Positions 54,580 to 63,917 of a stretch of DNA of 64,000 nucleotides are shown piece after piece. The notes beneath the pieces were generated by a model. It saw only the letters and a program-made list of their open reading frames with translations. It did no database searches and was not told where the DNA came from. Both the position numbers and the translations under genes were made by a program. Location: NCBI GenBank assembly GCA_015060735.1, contig SUXX01000001.1, positions 94,681-158,680 on the forward strand, in the 5' to 3' direction. How positions within the stretch are numbered: position 1 is the first letter of the stretch; each line of letters opens with the position of its first letter. This DNA comes from Bacteroides sp. Its GTDB lineage: Bacteria > Bacteroidota > Bacteroidia > Bacteroidales > Bacteroidaceae.

Positions 54580-56220
54580 TTATCTTTTCCGTTCCAGTTC
54601 CTGCAAGCTTTCCAACTTCTTGGTTTCCAGGAACTCGTAGATACCGCAAAGGTGTTCCTTCACCTTCTTGTTGCCAAACTCATACACCTTTGTTACAAGA
54701 CCATCTAGGAAGTCACGATCGTGACTTACCACAATCAGTGTGCCATCGAAATCCACCAACGCCTGCTTCAGGATATCCTTAGTCTTCATATCGAGGTGGT
54801 TGGTCGGTTCGTCGAGAATGAGCAAGTTGACCGGTTCCAGCAAAAGTTTAATCATCGCCAAACGAGTACGTTCTCCCCCTGAGAGTACCTTTACTTTCTT
54901 CATGGATGCTTCGGGACTTCCGAACATGAAAGCACCGAGCAAGTCACGAATCTTGTTACGAATGTCTCCCTTCGCCACATCGTCGATGGTTTGGAAGACG
55001 GTCAGGTTCTCGTCGAGCAAAGAAGCCTGATTCTGAGCGAAATAACCTATCTGTACATTATGACCAAGGGTCAATGTGCCATCGTGTTCAATTTCGTTCA
55101 TGATGCACTTCACCAACGTAGATTTCCCCTCACCGTTCTTACCCACAAAGGCTACCTTATCACCCCGTTCGATGGTGAGCGAAGCATTCTTAAACACCTC
55201 GTGTGTGCCATAGGTCTTTCCCACACCCTCCATGATGACGGGATAATTGCCACTTCGGGGCGAAGGTGGGAACTTCAAGCGAAGAGCCGAGGTATCTTCC
55301 TCGTCCACTTCGATGATTTGCAACTTTTCGAGCATCTTTACCCGGCTTTGCACTTGGAGTGTCTTGCTATATGTACCTTTGAAGCGTTCGATGAAGTCCT
55401 TGGTTTCCTGAATCATCTTCTGTTGTTCCTCGTATTGCTTCTGTTGCTGTTCGCGGCGTTCCTTGCGAAGAACGAGATATTGCGAATAGTTCACCTTATA
55501 GTCATAGATGCGTCCCATAGTCACCTCGATAGTACGGGTGGTGATGCTATCCACAAACTTACGGTCGTGGCTGATGACAATAACCGCCTTGGCACTGTTA
55601 ATCAAGAAATCTTCCAACCATTGGATAGACTCGATGTCGAGGTGATTAGTAGGCTCGTCAAGCAAGAGTACATCGGGATTCTGAAGCAGAAGTTTCGCCA
55701 ATTCGATACGCATCCGCCAACCACCACTAAATTCACTGGTCGGCTTGCTGAAGTCCTCGCGAAGGAAGCCTAAACCGAGCAATGCCTTTTCCACATCTTC
55801 CTCGAAATGAGTGAGGTCAATGGCATAGAACTTCTCGCTCATGGTCGACACCTTTTCGATGAGAGCCATGTATTCGTCGCTCTCATAGTCGGTACGTTCG
55901 GCCAGTTCCTTGTTGATGGCTTCTATTTCGGCTTCCATCTGGTGAAGGTGAGCGAATGCTTGCGAAGCCTCTTCGAATACGGTACGACCATCTTCGGTCA
56001 TCAAGTGTTGCGGAAGATAAGCCACCACACAATCTCTGGGAGCCGTCACCTTCCCACGGGTAGGCTGACGGACTCCTGCCAATATTTTTAATAAGGTAGA
56101 CTTGCCCGCACCGTTCTTTCCCATCAGGGCGATGCGGTCTTTTTCATTAATCTGAAAGGATATGTCACTAAATAAGGTGGTGCCGCCAAACTCGACGGTC
56201 AGTCCATCTACTGAAATCAT
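54580..56220 (-). CDS. ABC-F family ATP-binding protein
   Basis: A 546-residue soluble protein with two ABC domains and no membrane part. Walker A GKNGAGKST and GKNGEGKST, signature motifs FSGGWRMR and LSGGERTR, Walker B LLLDEPTNHLD and LILDEPTNHLD, and the inter-domain linker (YEEQQKMIQETKDFIERF) typical of ABC-F. Its layout is nearest to YbiT/EttA-type translation factors that act in the ribosomal E site, rather than to named resistance proteins. It ends head to tail with the SGNH gene (6-bp gap). Confidence 0.93.
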   Translation of the reverse strand: MISVDGLTVEFGGTTLFSDISFQINEKDRIALMGKNGAGKSTLLKILAGVRQPTRGKVTAPRDCVVAYLPQHLMTEDGRTVFEEASQAFAHLHQMEAEIEAINKELAERTDYESDEYMALIEKVSTMSEKFYAIDLTHFEEDVEKALLGLGFLREDFSKPTSEFSGGWRMRIELAKLLLQNPDVLLLDEPTNHLDIESIQWLEDFLINSAKAVIVISHDRKFVDSITTRTIEVTMGRIYDYKVNYSQYLVLRKERREQQQKQYEEQQKMIQETKDFIERFKGTYSKTLQVQSRVKMLEKLQIIEVDEEDTSALRLKFPPSPRSGNYPVIMEGVGKTYGTHEVFKNASLTIERGDKVAFVGKNGEGKSTLVKCIMNEIEHDGTLTLGHNVQIGYFAQNQASLLDENLTVFQTIDDVAKGDIRNKIRDLLGAFMFGSPEASMKKVKVLSGGERTRLAMIKLLLEPVNLLILDEPTNHLDMKTKDILKQALVDFDGTLIVVSHDRDFLDGLVTKVYEFGNKKVKEHLCGIYEFLETKKLESLQELERKR

Positions 56221-56226
56221 ATCTAA

Positions 56227-56940
56227 TTATTTCTTCTTTAATTGTTTGTCAATAACCGGTTTAACCAAGGCTTCCATAATATAGTAAGAATCTGGATAAG
56301 GGTGTACACCATCCTTGCTCAATTCGTCCTTCATACCACCGTCAGGTTTACGCATTTCCTTGTTGTAGTCTACGTAAGGAATCTTGTTAGCATCGGCATA
56401 AGCCTTGATAGCCTTGTTCAATTTTTCGATCTTGTCTACCGGATTACCAACTTCAGGTCTCCAGCCGAAACGATCGTGAGGAAGAACTGATGTCAAGATA
56501 ACCTTGATACCGTTTGCACGAGCCACTTCTGCCATCGACTTGATGCAACCCAATGTGTACGAGAAGTTATATTTACCGGTGTTTTCAGCGATATCATTAG
56601 TACCCGCATTGATAACCACAACGTCAGCTTGCAAATCGATAACGTCTGCTTGGAAACGAAGCAACATCTGTGGACTAGTCTGACCACCGATACCTCTACC
56701 GAAGTAGTTGTTCGACTTGAACCAATCCGGATGTGCCTTGTACCATTGATCAGTAATGGAGTTACCGATAAACACTACGCGCTTTTCGTTCTTCTGCTTA
56801 GCAGGAAGTTGCTTGTTAACTTCTGCATAACGCTTGATGTTTGCCACATTGTAAAGGTCGTTACGGTCGTTCTGAGCCATAACCAAAGAAGGAATTGCAC
56901 TGAATGCAAATGCAATAGCCAATAACTTAATCTTATTCAT
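56227..56940 (-). CDS. Secreted SGNH/GDSL hydrolase
   Basis: 237 residues. A signal peptide (MNKIKLLAIAFAFSAIPSLVMAQ) leads into an SGNH fold: block I FIGNSITDQWY with the catalytic Ser, block II GRGIGGQTS, block III INAGTNDIAENT and block V DGVHPYPDSY with the catalytic Asp and His. It should be a periplasmic esterase or acetylhydrolase, possibly on glycans. An open extension of 48 codons upstream has no family features, so this ATG is preferred. It is on the same strand as and upstream of the ABC-F gene. Confidence 0.92.
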   Translation of the reverse strand: MNKIKLLAIAFAFSAIPSLVMAQNDRNDLYNVANIKRYAEVNKQLPAKQKNEKRVVFIGNSITDQWYKAHPDWFKSNNYFGRGIGGQTSPQMLLRFQADVIDLQADVVVINAGTNDIAENTGKYNFSYTLGCIKSMAEVARANGIKVILTSVLPHDRFGWRPEVGNPVDKIEKLNKAIKAYADANKIPYVDYNKEMRKPDGGMKDELSKDGVHPYPDSYYIMEALVKPVIDKQLKKK

Positions 56941-57032
56941 AATCGCTTGTTTAAATATTAATTCTTGTTTTTCGAATACTAGATTTACGCAAAGATAGTC
57001 AAATATTATAAGATGAGGGCTTTTACGAAAAG

Positions 57033-57076
57033 AAAAGCGTCCGAAAAAGTGAAAACTTACTTTTTCGGACGCTTTT
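57033..57076 (-). terminator. Strong terminator after the AspT-like transporter
   Basis: An 18-bp perfect stem (57033-57050 with 57059-57076, core GCGTCCGAAAAAGT) with an 8-base loop. On the minus strand the stem ends in a TTTT run (CTTTTC). It sits 4 bp beyond the transporter stop. Confidence 0.85.
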
Positions 57077-57080
57077 GTTA

Positions 57081-58751
57081 TCAAGACGCTAATATCAAGA
57101 TTAGCAATTGTGCTGTCAATATACGGAGGAACATGGTGACCGGATAAACCGTAGAATATCCTACGGCAGGAGCATTGTTGCTGACCGTCTGATTGGCGTA
57201 TGCCAAGGCAGGTGGGTCGGTAGTGCTACCGGCCATCAGCCCCATCAGCATACAATAGTTCATCTTGTAATAGAAACGAGCCACCAGCCCCATTATTAAT
57301 AAAGGTATAATGGTAATCAGGAAACCACATCCCACGTATAGCAAGCCATCACCATCCACCACCGTCTGCACAAAGTTGGCTCCGGCCTTCACACCTACAC
57401 TGGCCAAAAACAGGGCTATACCTATCTCGCGAAGCATCAGGTTGGCACTCATGGTGGTATAGGTTACTAATTTCATTTTATAGCCGAAACGACCGATGAG
57501 GATGGCTACAATCAACGGACCGCCTGCAAGCCCCAGCTTAACCGGAGTAGGAATGCCCGGGAAGGCAATAGGCAGACTACCGAACAGAATACCCAGGAAG
57601 ATACCCACAAATATCGTGACGATGTTGGGATGATCCAGACGCTTCAAAGAGTTACCCATAAGATTGGCCACACGCTCTACGGCATCCTGAGGACCAACTA
57701 CCATTACGCGGTCGCCCACCTGAAGAGCCAAATCGTTAGAAGCAAAAATATCCATACCCGAACGATTCACACGAGTGACGTTCACTCCGTAGATACTACT
57801 GAAATGAAGTTGCCCCAATCGCTTGCCGTTCATCTTCGATTGTGTAACCAAAATACGACGCGACACCATCGGAGTATCTTGCTTTTCCCAATCCACTTGC
57901 ACCTTCGGCCCGATGAAAGCTATGATAGCTTCAGAGTCGTCTTCGGCACAAACCACATACATTTGGTCGCCTACATGAAAGACGGTATCGCGATTCGGGA
58001 TGTTGACATGACCATCTTGCAAAATACGGGAAATCACGAAATCACGTCCTATGAATTCCTTCACCTGATACAAAGTCTTCCCGTTCAAGGCCTCATTGCG
58101 TACTTCGAGGTGCATCTTATAAGGAGTGAGATGTGGGTCGGCTGCCTCCTGACGGGCCAATTCCTCTTCTTCCTTTTTTAGGTTGATGCCACAAAGCAAG
58201 CGAATGGCGATAATGGCTCCGATGATACCCAAAACACCCAACGGATAGGCACAAGCATAGCCCATAGCTATCTGTGGGCCATCATAACTGAGTTGCGACA
58301 AAGCCTCGTTAGCAGCACCAAGACCCGGAGTATTAGTCACGGCTCCGCATAGAATACCTACCATCATCGGAAGTTCGATGCGTCCGTCCAGCAAGTAATA
58401 CAATCCCAAGGCCACGGCAATGTTCAACGCCACGACGCCTGTTGCCACCATATTCATGGAGACACCCCCTTTCTTGAAAGAAGTGAAGAAGGAAGGACCG
58501 ACCTGAAGGCCGATGCAGAAGACGAACAAGATAAGTCCGAAATCTTGTAGGAAAGTGAGAATCTGAGTGTTTCCGGTAAAGCCGAAATGTCCGCAAACAA
58601 TGCCCGTGAACAACACAAACGTCACACCCAGTGATACACCAAAGAATTTAATCTTACCTAATAATACGCCCACAGCTATGACAAAAGAGTATAGCAACAC
58701 GATGTGGGCAATGGAGTTTACATCTGTAAACAGACTTTGTAACCAATCCAT
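57081..58751 (-). CDS. AspT/YidE-type putative transporter with two TrkA-C domains
   Basis: 556 residues. Two blocks of five to six membrane helices (about 15-185 and 385-556) carry the duplicated AspT-YidE-YbjL signature ([16 protein letters not shown] and [16 protein letters not shown]). Between them are two cytoplasmic TrkA-C (RCK_C) domains (about 205-285 and 295-370). The family includes aspartate-alanine exchangers, but the substrate here is unknown. It is a single gene, divergent from DUF418. Confidence 0.9.
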   Translation of the reverse strand: MDWLQSLFTDVNSIAHIVLLYSFVIAVGVLLGKIKFFGVSLGVTFVLFTGIVCGHFGFTGNTQILTFLQDFGLILFVFCIGLQVGPSFFTSFKKGGVSMNMVATGVVALNIAVALGLYYLLDGRIELPMMVGILCGAVTNTPGLGAANEALSQLSYDGPQIAMGYACAYPLGVLGIIGAIIAIRLLCGINLKKEEEELARQEAADPHLTPYKMHLEVRNEALNGKTLYQVKEFIGRDFVISRILQDGHVNIPNRDTVFHVGDQMYVVCAEDDSEAIIAFIGPKVQVDWEKQDTPMVSRRILVTQSKMNGKRLGQLHFSSIYGVNVTRVNRSGMDIFASNDLALQVGDRVMVVGPQDAVERVANLMGNSLKRLDHPNIVTIFVGIFLGILFGSLPIAFPGIPTPVKLGLAGGPLIVAILIGRFGYKMKLVTYTTMSANLMLREIGIALFLASVGVKAGANFVQTVVDGDGLLYVGCGFLITIIPLLIMGLVARFYYKMNYCMLMGLMAGSTTDPPALAYANQTVSNNAPAVGYSTVYPVTMFLRILTAQLLILILAS

Positions 58752-58812
58752 AACTTATTCCTTAAAATTAATACCCTTTTAAAAAAACAGATGCAAAATT
58801 ACACATTTCTTC

Positions 58813-58844
58813 TTTGACAACCTAAGAAAAAAGGCTTATTTTTG
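58813..58844 (+). promoter_or_regulatory. Promoter of the DUF418 gene
   Basis: A -33 TTTG (58813-58816), 20 bp and a perfect -7 TATTTTTG (58837-58844). The gene starts 43 bp downstream at 58888. Confidence 0.75.
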
Positions 58845-58887
58845 TCCCTCGACAATACGCCCATTCTTGAAATCAGACAAACGAATC

Positions 58888-60081
58888 ATGAAAAACGAAA
58901 CCCTCTCATCTCCCCGCTTGGAAGTAGTAGACGCCCTTCGTGGCTTTGCCTTGTTAGGTATCATCTTGATACACAATCTGGAACATTACAACCTCTATTG
59001 TTTCCCCGAAAGCCAACCGGCATGGCTCGATGCCTTGGACAAAGGGATTTGGGAAACCGTCTTTTTTCTCTTTTCCGGAAAAGCCTTTGCTACCTTCTCC
59101 ATGCTATTTGGCTTCAGCTTTTTCATCCAGATGGATAACCAAGCCCGCCGGGGATACGATTTCCGCCTGCGTTTTGCCTGGCGGATGGTGCTTCTGCTAT
59201 GTGTTTTCGCCCAATTTCATGCCTTGTTTTACAATGGGGACATCCTGGTGATGTATGCACTTTGCGGATTCATGCTGCTCCCCGTGTGCAAGCTCTCCAA
59301 TCGAACGGTGACGATCATTGCCTTCTTGCTTCTATTGCAACCTTTCGAATGGTATCGCATGATTTCGGCTTTGCTGAATCCCGACTACACCACGGCCATC
59401 GGAAGTTTTTCGGGAGCTTACGGGATGAAAAGTTTTGCGGTACTCGAAACAGAAGGATGGAAAGAAGCACTTTATTCCAATATCACGGATGGTCAGTTGT
59501 TCAGTAACTTTTGGCAGATAGAGAACGGACGTCTCTTTCAGATTCCGGCCTTGTTCATGTTCGGCATGTTGCTAGGACGATGGAAGCATTTCGTCAAGAG
59601 CGAAGCCTCTGTCCGTTTTTGGAAAAAGGTACTGCTCATCGGTGGTCTTTCGTTCATTGTTGTATATACTTTCCGCACACAGATGGCTTCCTTCATCGAA
59701 TCGCATACGACCGATAGTTTCCGCATAGCCTATCGGGTAGCCATCGGCTCTTATCAGAACTTCTGCTTCATGTGTGTGCTGGTGTCCTTGTTCACATTAT
59801 TGTGGTTCAAGACGAAAGAGGGATTCGGTGTACAACGAATCCTTATCCCTTATGGTCGCATGAGCTTGACCAATTATATCTCGCAATCCATCCTCGGCTC
59901 CATCCTCTATTACGCATACGGATTTGGATTATGGACAAAAACCGGAGCAACCGTTTCACTCTTGATAGGCATCGGCATCTTTACCCTCCAATTGCTTTTC
60001 AGCCGATGGTGGCTGACCAAGCATCGTCAAGGCCCGTTGGAGTATCTCTGGAAAAAATGGACTTGGATAGGGAAGAAATAA
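58888..60081 (+). CDS. DUF418 domain-containing membrane protein
   Basis: 397 residues with about ten membrane helices. The N-terminal VVDALRGFALLGIILIHN is typical of the acyltransferase-3-like/DUF1624 module, and the C-terminal half is a DUF418 domain (IPYGRMSLTNYISQSILGS, GPLEYLWKKWTW). A role in envelope modification or transport is possible but not proven. The start MKNETLSSPRL is chosen; an in-frame TTG 7 codons upstream is less likely. It is the second acyltransferase-like membrane protein between the two lipoprotein loci. Confidence 0.9.
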   Translation: MKNETLSSPRLEVVDALRGFALLGIILIHNLEHYNLYCFPESQPAWLDALDKGIWETVFFLFSGKAFATFSMLFGFSFFIQMDNQARRGYDFRLRFAWRMVLLLCVFAQFHALFYNGDILVMYALCGFMLLPVCKLSNRTVTIIAFLLLLQPFEWYRMISALLNPDYTTAIGSFSGAYGMKSFAVLETEGWKEALYSNITDGQLFSNFWQIENGRLFQIPALFMFGMLLGRWKHFVKSEASVRFWKKVLLIGGLSFIVVYTFRTQMASFIESHTTDSFRIAYRVAIGSYQNFCFMCVLVSLFTLLWFKTKEGFGVQRILIPYGRMSLTNYISQSILGSILYYAYGFGLWTKTGATVSLLIGIGIFTLQLLFSRWWLTKHRQGPLEYLWKKWTWIGKK

Positions 60082-60258
60082 GAATTTAAAGTAATCATCT
60101 TCACTTACCTAGTATCGGCATACTGATTGATAATCAATTGGATAGAGTGACGCTCCCGGTCCCTTGACGGTGAAGTTTCTCCGTTCTAGACATGCTTGTG
60201 GGAGCATGTCGATAGGCTTCATGTCTCGTGTGCCGAGGGATGCAGTTTTGTTTGCGGA
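60082..60258. other. First part of a 607-bp gene-free spacer
   Basis: No coding potential. Contains a small palindrome TTGATAATCAA near 60127-60137. The rest of the gap to 60688 is filled by the repeats listed separately. Confidence 0.5.
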
Positions 60259-60319
60259 GTCATGCTAGATGACCGAGGCTCGTCATGCTAGAAGACTAAC
60301 GTCGGTCATGCTAGAAGAC
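60259..60319. repeat. Three 15-bp direct repeats at 23-bp period
   Basis: GTCATGCTAGATGAC (60259-60273), GTCATGCTAGAAGAC (60282-60296) and GTCATGCTAGAAGAC (60305-60319), each separated by 8 unrelated bases. The same motif forms the hairpin arms at 15738-15773. Confidence 0.8.
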
Positions 60320-60326
60320 GAAGCGT

Positions 60327-60371
60327 CATTTTGAGTCACGTAGTGTCATCCTGAGCAATGCGAAGGATCTG
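60327..60371. repeat. Copy of the dispersed CATCCTGAG/GAAGGATCT repeat
   Basis: TCATTTTGAGTCACGTAG followed by TGTCATCCTGAGCAATGCG and AAGGATCTG resembles one arm of the 9775-9853 element plus a second partial start. Confidence 0.6.
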
Positions 60372-60391
60372 TGTGCATCCACTAAATTAAC

Positions 60392-60465
60392 TTCACTCTG
60401 ATGAATCACGTTCGGCACTTTTCAGTACTGATAATCAGCAAGTATGCCGTTCGTGACAGAGTGAA
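60392..60465. repeat. Nested imperfect inverted repeat
   Basis: TTCACTCTG (60392-60400) is complementary to CAGAGTGAA (60457-60465), CACGTTCGGCA (60407-60417) nearly pairs with TGCCGTTCGTG (60445-60455), and a CTGATAATCAG palindrome lies at the centre (about 60428-60438). This could be one long hairpin or a small non-autonomous element. Confidence 0.6.
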
Positions 60466-60507
60466 AGCACTTCTTATTACACCCAAAAAAAACAAGAGGT
60501 TTAACTT

Positions 60508-60551
60508 CAAACGCCAAGGCGTTTTTTTAAAACGTGAAGGTGTTTTATAAA
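60508..60551. repeat. Dispersed intergenic repeat, copy 2
   Basis: CAAACGCCAAGGCG with a T7 run, then AAAACGTGAAGGTGTTTT; closely similar to 15453-15500. Confidence 0.6.
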
Positions 60552-60617
60552 ATAGCCCCAATGATATTTTACATATAGGTTTGGCCATCCGGTTTAAGTA
60601 AAAGATTTGCCGATGAG

Positions 60618-60654
60618 CAAAAAATAGGCCGGAAAGCGTGAGTTTTCCGGCCTA
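60618..60654 (-). terminator. Terminator after the right lipoprotein gene
   Basis: An 11-bp perfect stem (60625-60635 with 60644-60654, GGCCGGAAA core) is followed on the minus strand by TTTTTT. It is 34 bp beyond the stop codon. Confidence 0.88.
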
Positions 60655-60688
60655 CAAAGTTTACATTTTATAATGTATCAAGTGTGTA

Positions 60689-63550
60689 TTAGTTGATTGC
60701 TTCACCGTTTACGAACAAGTTGCCTGTACCAATACTTCCTGTTTGAGCTTCAATAATCGAAGAAGTAATGTTTCCACCGACATAATTGAATTCTGCGTAT
60801 GATACATTATCCTTATAACCATCAAGGTTAACCGGAAGAGCATTCAAACCAATGATATTACCACTCTTAACAGCAACATTGTATGCATTTACAATTGTTC
60901 TAGTTCCATCATAGAATTTTCCATCAACATGTTTATTGCCATTATCCAATAAGATTGCATACTCTTCACCTCTAGTTTGAACACCTACATTAGAAAGATT
61001 TACAGTAATATTGTATTTAGCACTTACTGCTTCTCTACTTGCACCTGATTCGATAGTTACATCCTGGATATTTATTACCGGTCTTGTTTCAGGGTTGGCA
61101 TTATTAGAAATTCTGATACCATGATTAGCACCTGTATTTTTAATAGTTGTGTTATCACCACCGACAATCCAGAACTTCATATCAGTTGTTTTGCTGATTT
61201 CGAAAGCAGCTTGGGAACCACCATCTTTTGCAAAAGTAGAGTTCGTCAAAATAATGATGCTCTTATCTGTTGCATTATTCAAAGCTGTTTGCAAAACATC
61301 AGCACTATTTACTTCTACAACATTAGTATTCTTTTCAATAGTACCTTGTGTGCTACCATCTTGTTGGTAGTTAGTCTTGTAGAATACTTCGTGGTTTTCA
61401 GCTACCTTGATGCTACCGGTCTTTGTTTCGTAGATGTTTGTAGTAAGCATTGATTTGTTTACATTCAATGTACCGTTTACATACATGTTATCTACCAATA
61501 ACAAGCCCTTATCATCATAGTTTTCAGTGTTAGCAACAGTCAATGTAGCGTCCTTAGCAACAGTTACATCCTTAACAACCTTAACACCTAAGTTAAGAGT
61601 GTTAGTACCTTCAACAGCTACGATGTTCTTAACTTTATTGTTTGTACCTGCAAGAACCTTAGACAATGAACCGCCAGCAAGTTCGATGTTGATTTCAGCC
61701 AATGAAGAAAGGAACTTAGCAGGAGTTGATGCTTCATAACGGTTGTTTTCAACCTTTTCAGAAGCAACTGCGTTCAAGTCCAAATCAGTCTTAACAATCA
61801 AAGTATTAACGTGTGCATATTCTTCCAAGGCACTTCCTTGCATCAATAAATTGATCTTAGAAATGTTTTCCTTAGTTGTGTTTTCCACAACGTATGCAAT
61901 TGTACCTTCCTTGTTATCTTGAGCATAAACGAAACCATTGAACTCAACGATTACGCGACCGTCTTCATTATTCAAAGCATCAGCTCCATCTTCAGAAACA
62001 GCAGCCCATTCGTTAACATTGATGATACCCTTGTTTACGATAGAAGTAGCATTCATTACAGCAGGAGCAGCTTCAGTACCTACGATGTTCAATACTTTAC
62101 CTTCAGCAACATTGATAACCAAATTCTTGCCTTTAGCAACCTTAATGTCATTTGACCATTCAACACCAGCTTCTGTACCTACAGTGATAGCCTTATCTGC
62201 AGCTGTTGCAACAGAGAAGTTTTCAACTTCTGGAGTTTGGATAGCACCTGCAAATGCAAATGATTCAGTTACGGTAAATTCAACATCGTCCTTACCTAAA
62301 GCGTTAGCTACAGCTACACATTGATTCCATTCATTTTCAGTCTTGATGTTTGAATAGTCAGGAGTAAACATGCTCTTGTTAATGTTAATGTTCAAGCTTG
62401 CATTTACACCCATGTGGTTGTGAATTGTAATCTTGTCGCTACCGTAACCAGTAGTCAAAAGAGCAATCAATTTTTCGATAGCTTCATTATTCTTAGCAGC
62501 GTCAGTACCTTCTTCAGCATCCTTTGTGTATTCTACTGTGAAATAACCAGCACCTGTAGTCAAGATAATAGTCACAGGCTTTTCTGCCAATGTTTGGTTA
62601 ACCTTATAAGTTGGGAAAGTAATCAAGTTAACACCAACTTCATTGTTTGTCAAACCTGCAAATTCGCCTTCTACCAATGTAACAATGCTACTAGATGCAG
62701 ACTTTGGTTGAATAGCCTTACTTTCATCAGTTGAAGTAGTACCCATCAAGTTTGCTACAGTCCATTCAGGAGAAACAACCATTTTGCCTTCTTCTTCATC
62801 ATATACAGCAACCGGCAACTTTCTAGGATTCAAATTAGCATTCTTTACAAATGCATAAATAGGCTGATTAGCCTTGTCGTTTTCAAGTTTAAGTTCAACC
62901 TTGTTGATAGCCATGCCAGCCAAAGCATCCTTTTCCTTGATGTCAGCACCTACAGTAGCACGTACCGCCAATTGGTTGGTTACTTTCTGAAGTTCAAAGC
63001 TCTTGTCTGTTACAAGCTTATCGCCATCAACATCTTCTTCTGTCAAAAATACCTGCGGAGAAAGATACAAAGCACGATTGTTCTTATCTGTATTCCACAA
63101 TTCTTTCTGAATGTTATTCTTGGTGTAGTCAATAGTCTTTTCACCAATCTTATTCATTCTTTCATACTGGAAATAAGCGAAGTGAAAACCTTCATAAACA
63201 TTTCCATATGTAGTAAACTTACCATCTTCAGATTCCTTTTGGAACATGTTGTTGGCGTACAAAATTTGATCCCCTGTGTTTGTACCACCAATCTGAACTT
63301 CCTTAATGTCATCTTGAGCATTCAGCCAACCAAGGCCCAATTTGTCACCCAATGTCCAAGCTCCTTCTTCTGTCAATCTCGAATCTACTTGGCCACCCAC
63401 ATTAATCGAGAGGCCAGAACTAATAAGCTTAGCACCAACAATCTCTTGGGTAGGCTGTTGGTTTTGCGTAGCCTCCATTAATTCTTCATTTGTACATGCT
63501 GCAAAGATAGCAGGCAATGCAAATGCTGTTAATAAAACTTTTGCTTTCAT
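60689..63550 (-). CDS. Fimbrillin-like surface lipoprotein with beta-helix-like C-terminus (right)
   Basis: 953 residues. The lipoprotein signal peptide ends at Cys19 (IFAAC), followed by TNEEL, the same spacing as in the left paralogue. The N-terminal half has fimbrillin-like features (GGQVDSRLTEEGAWTLGDKLG, GFHFAYFQYERM, ALYLSPQVFL). The remainder contains repeated strand segments (GIINVNEWAAVSEDG, NVAEGKVLNIVG, TLTVANTENYDDKG, NGTLNVNKS). The extreme C-terminus has HGIRISNNANPETRPVINIQ-type turns as in pectate-lyase-like beta-helices. It is probably surface exposed. It lies 29 bp downstream of its small ORF and has its own terminator. Biochemical function is unknown. Confidence 0.75.
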   Translation of the reverse strand: MKAKVLLTAFALPAIFAACTNEELMEATQNQQPTQEIVGAKLISSGLSINVGGQVDSRLTEEGAWTLGDKLGLGWLNAQDDIKEVQIGGTNTGDQILYANNMFQKESEDGKFTTYGNVYEGFHFAYFQYERMNKIGEKTIDYTKNNIQKELWNTDKNNRALYLSPQVFLTEEDVDGDKLVTDKSFELQKVTNQLAVRATVGADIKEKDALAGMAINKVELKLENDKANQPIYAFVKNANLNPRKLPVAVYDEEEGKMVVSPEWTVANLMGTTSTDESKAIQPKSASSSIVTLVEGEFAGLTNNEVGVNLITFPTYKVNQTLAEKPVTIILTTGAGYFTVEYTKDAEEGTDAAKNNEAIEKLIALLTTGYGSDKITIHNHMGVNASLNININKSMFTPDYSNIKTENEWNQCVAVANALGKDDVEFTVTESFAFAGAIQTPEVENFSVATAADKAITVGTEAGVEWSNDIKVAKGKNLVINVAEGKVLNIVGTEAAPAVMNATSIVNKGIINVNEWAAVSEDGADALNNEDGRVIVEFNGFVYAQDNKEGTIAYVVENTTKENISKINLLMQGSALEEYAHVNTLIVKTDLDLNAVASEKVENNRYEASTPAKFLSSLAEINIELAGGSLSKVLAGTNNKVKNIVAVEGTNTLNLGVKVVKDVTVAKDATLTVANTENYDDKGLLLVDNMYVNGTLNVNKSMLTTNIYETKTGSIKVAENHEVFYKTNYQQDGSTQGTIEKNTNVVEVNSADVLQTALNNATDKSIIILTNSTFAKDGGSQAAFEISKTTDMKFWIVGGDNTTIKNTGANHGIRISNNANPETRPVINIQDVTIESGASREAVSAKYNITVNLSNVGVQTRGEEYAILLDNGNKHVDGKFYDGTRTIVNAYNVAVKSGNIIGLNALPVNLDGYKDNVSYAEFNYVGGNITSSIIEAQTGSIGTGNLFVNGEAIN

Positions 63551-63579
63551 TTCTTTTCTTAATATTAAGTTAGATAAAA

Positions 63580-63708
63580 TTAAATATCTGTACCTGAACC
63601 CGGATTAGGCATAGTACTATCACTACCAATACCAGGGGAACCCGCAAATCCTTGTTCTACCATAACTTCCAAAACTTCCAATTCTGGAGCTACATAATTC
63701 ATTTCCAT
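63580..63708 (-). CDS. Small protein, conserved N-terminus and variable Gly/Pro tail (right)
   Basis: A 42-residue ORF whose first 18 residues equal those of the left small ORF. The tail (QGFAGSPGIGSDSTMPNPG, then SGTDI) is rich in Gly, Ser and Pro and unlike the left tail apart from GF and GS. It lies in the same position, immediately upstream of a large lipoprotein gene (29-bp gap). No Cys, no signal peptide, no known domain. Translation is supported by synonymous-only differences in the shared part. Confidence 0.7.
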   Translation of the reverse strand: MEMNYVAPELEVLEVMVEQGFAGSPGIGSDSTMPNPGSGTDI

Positions 63709-63917
63709 AATTCTTAATTGTTTTTTAAGTTAGTACTATAATTGTTTAATTTATTCTCGTTGGTATACCTTATATATTATATATGCTTCGTTTCTTGTTT
63801 ATACTAAATTCTAAATAAGCATCTCTCAAAATCCCCTCTACAACTACCTACAACCCCGATTTTACGACACAATAGGGCACAATTCAAGCTGCAAAGTAAC
63901 ATATAAATTTCCCGAAT
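63655..63917 (-). repeat. Right copy of the 262-bp inverted leader repeat
   Basis: The inverted partner of 50628-50889, about 98% identical over its whole length including untranslated sequence. It begins one base inside the -33 box and ends within the small ORF at codon 18. The sequence beyond 63917 is unrelated to that before 50628. Confidence 0.92.

Noticed and set aside
60259..60319. CRISPR array
   Set aside because: Repeats are 15 bp with 8-bp spacers, far below CRISPR dimensions, and no cas gene is present.
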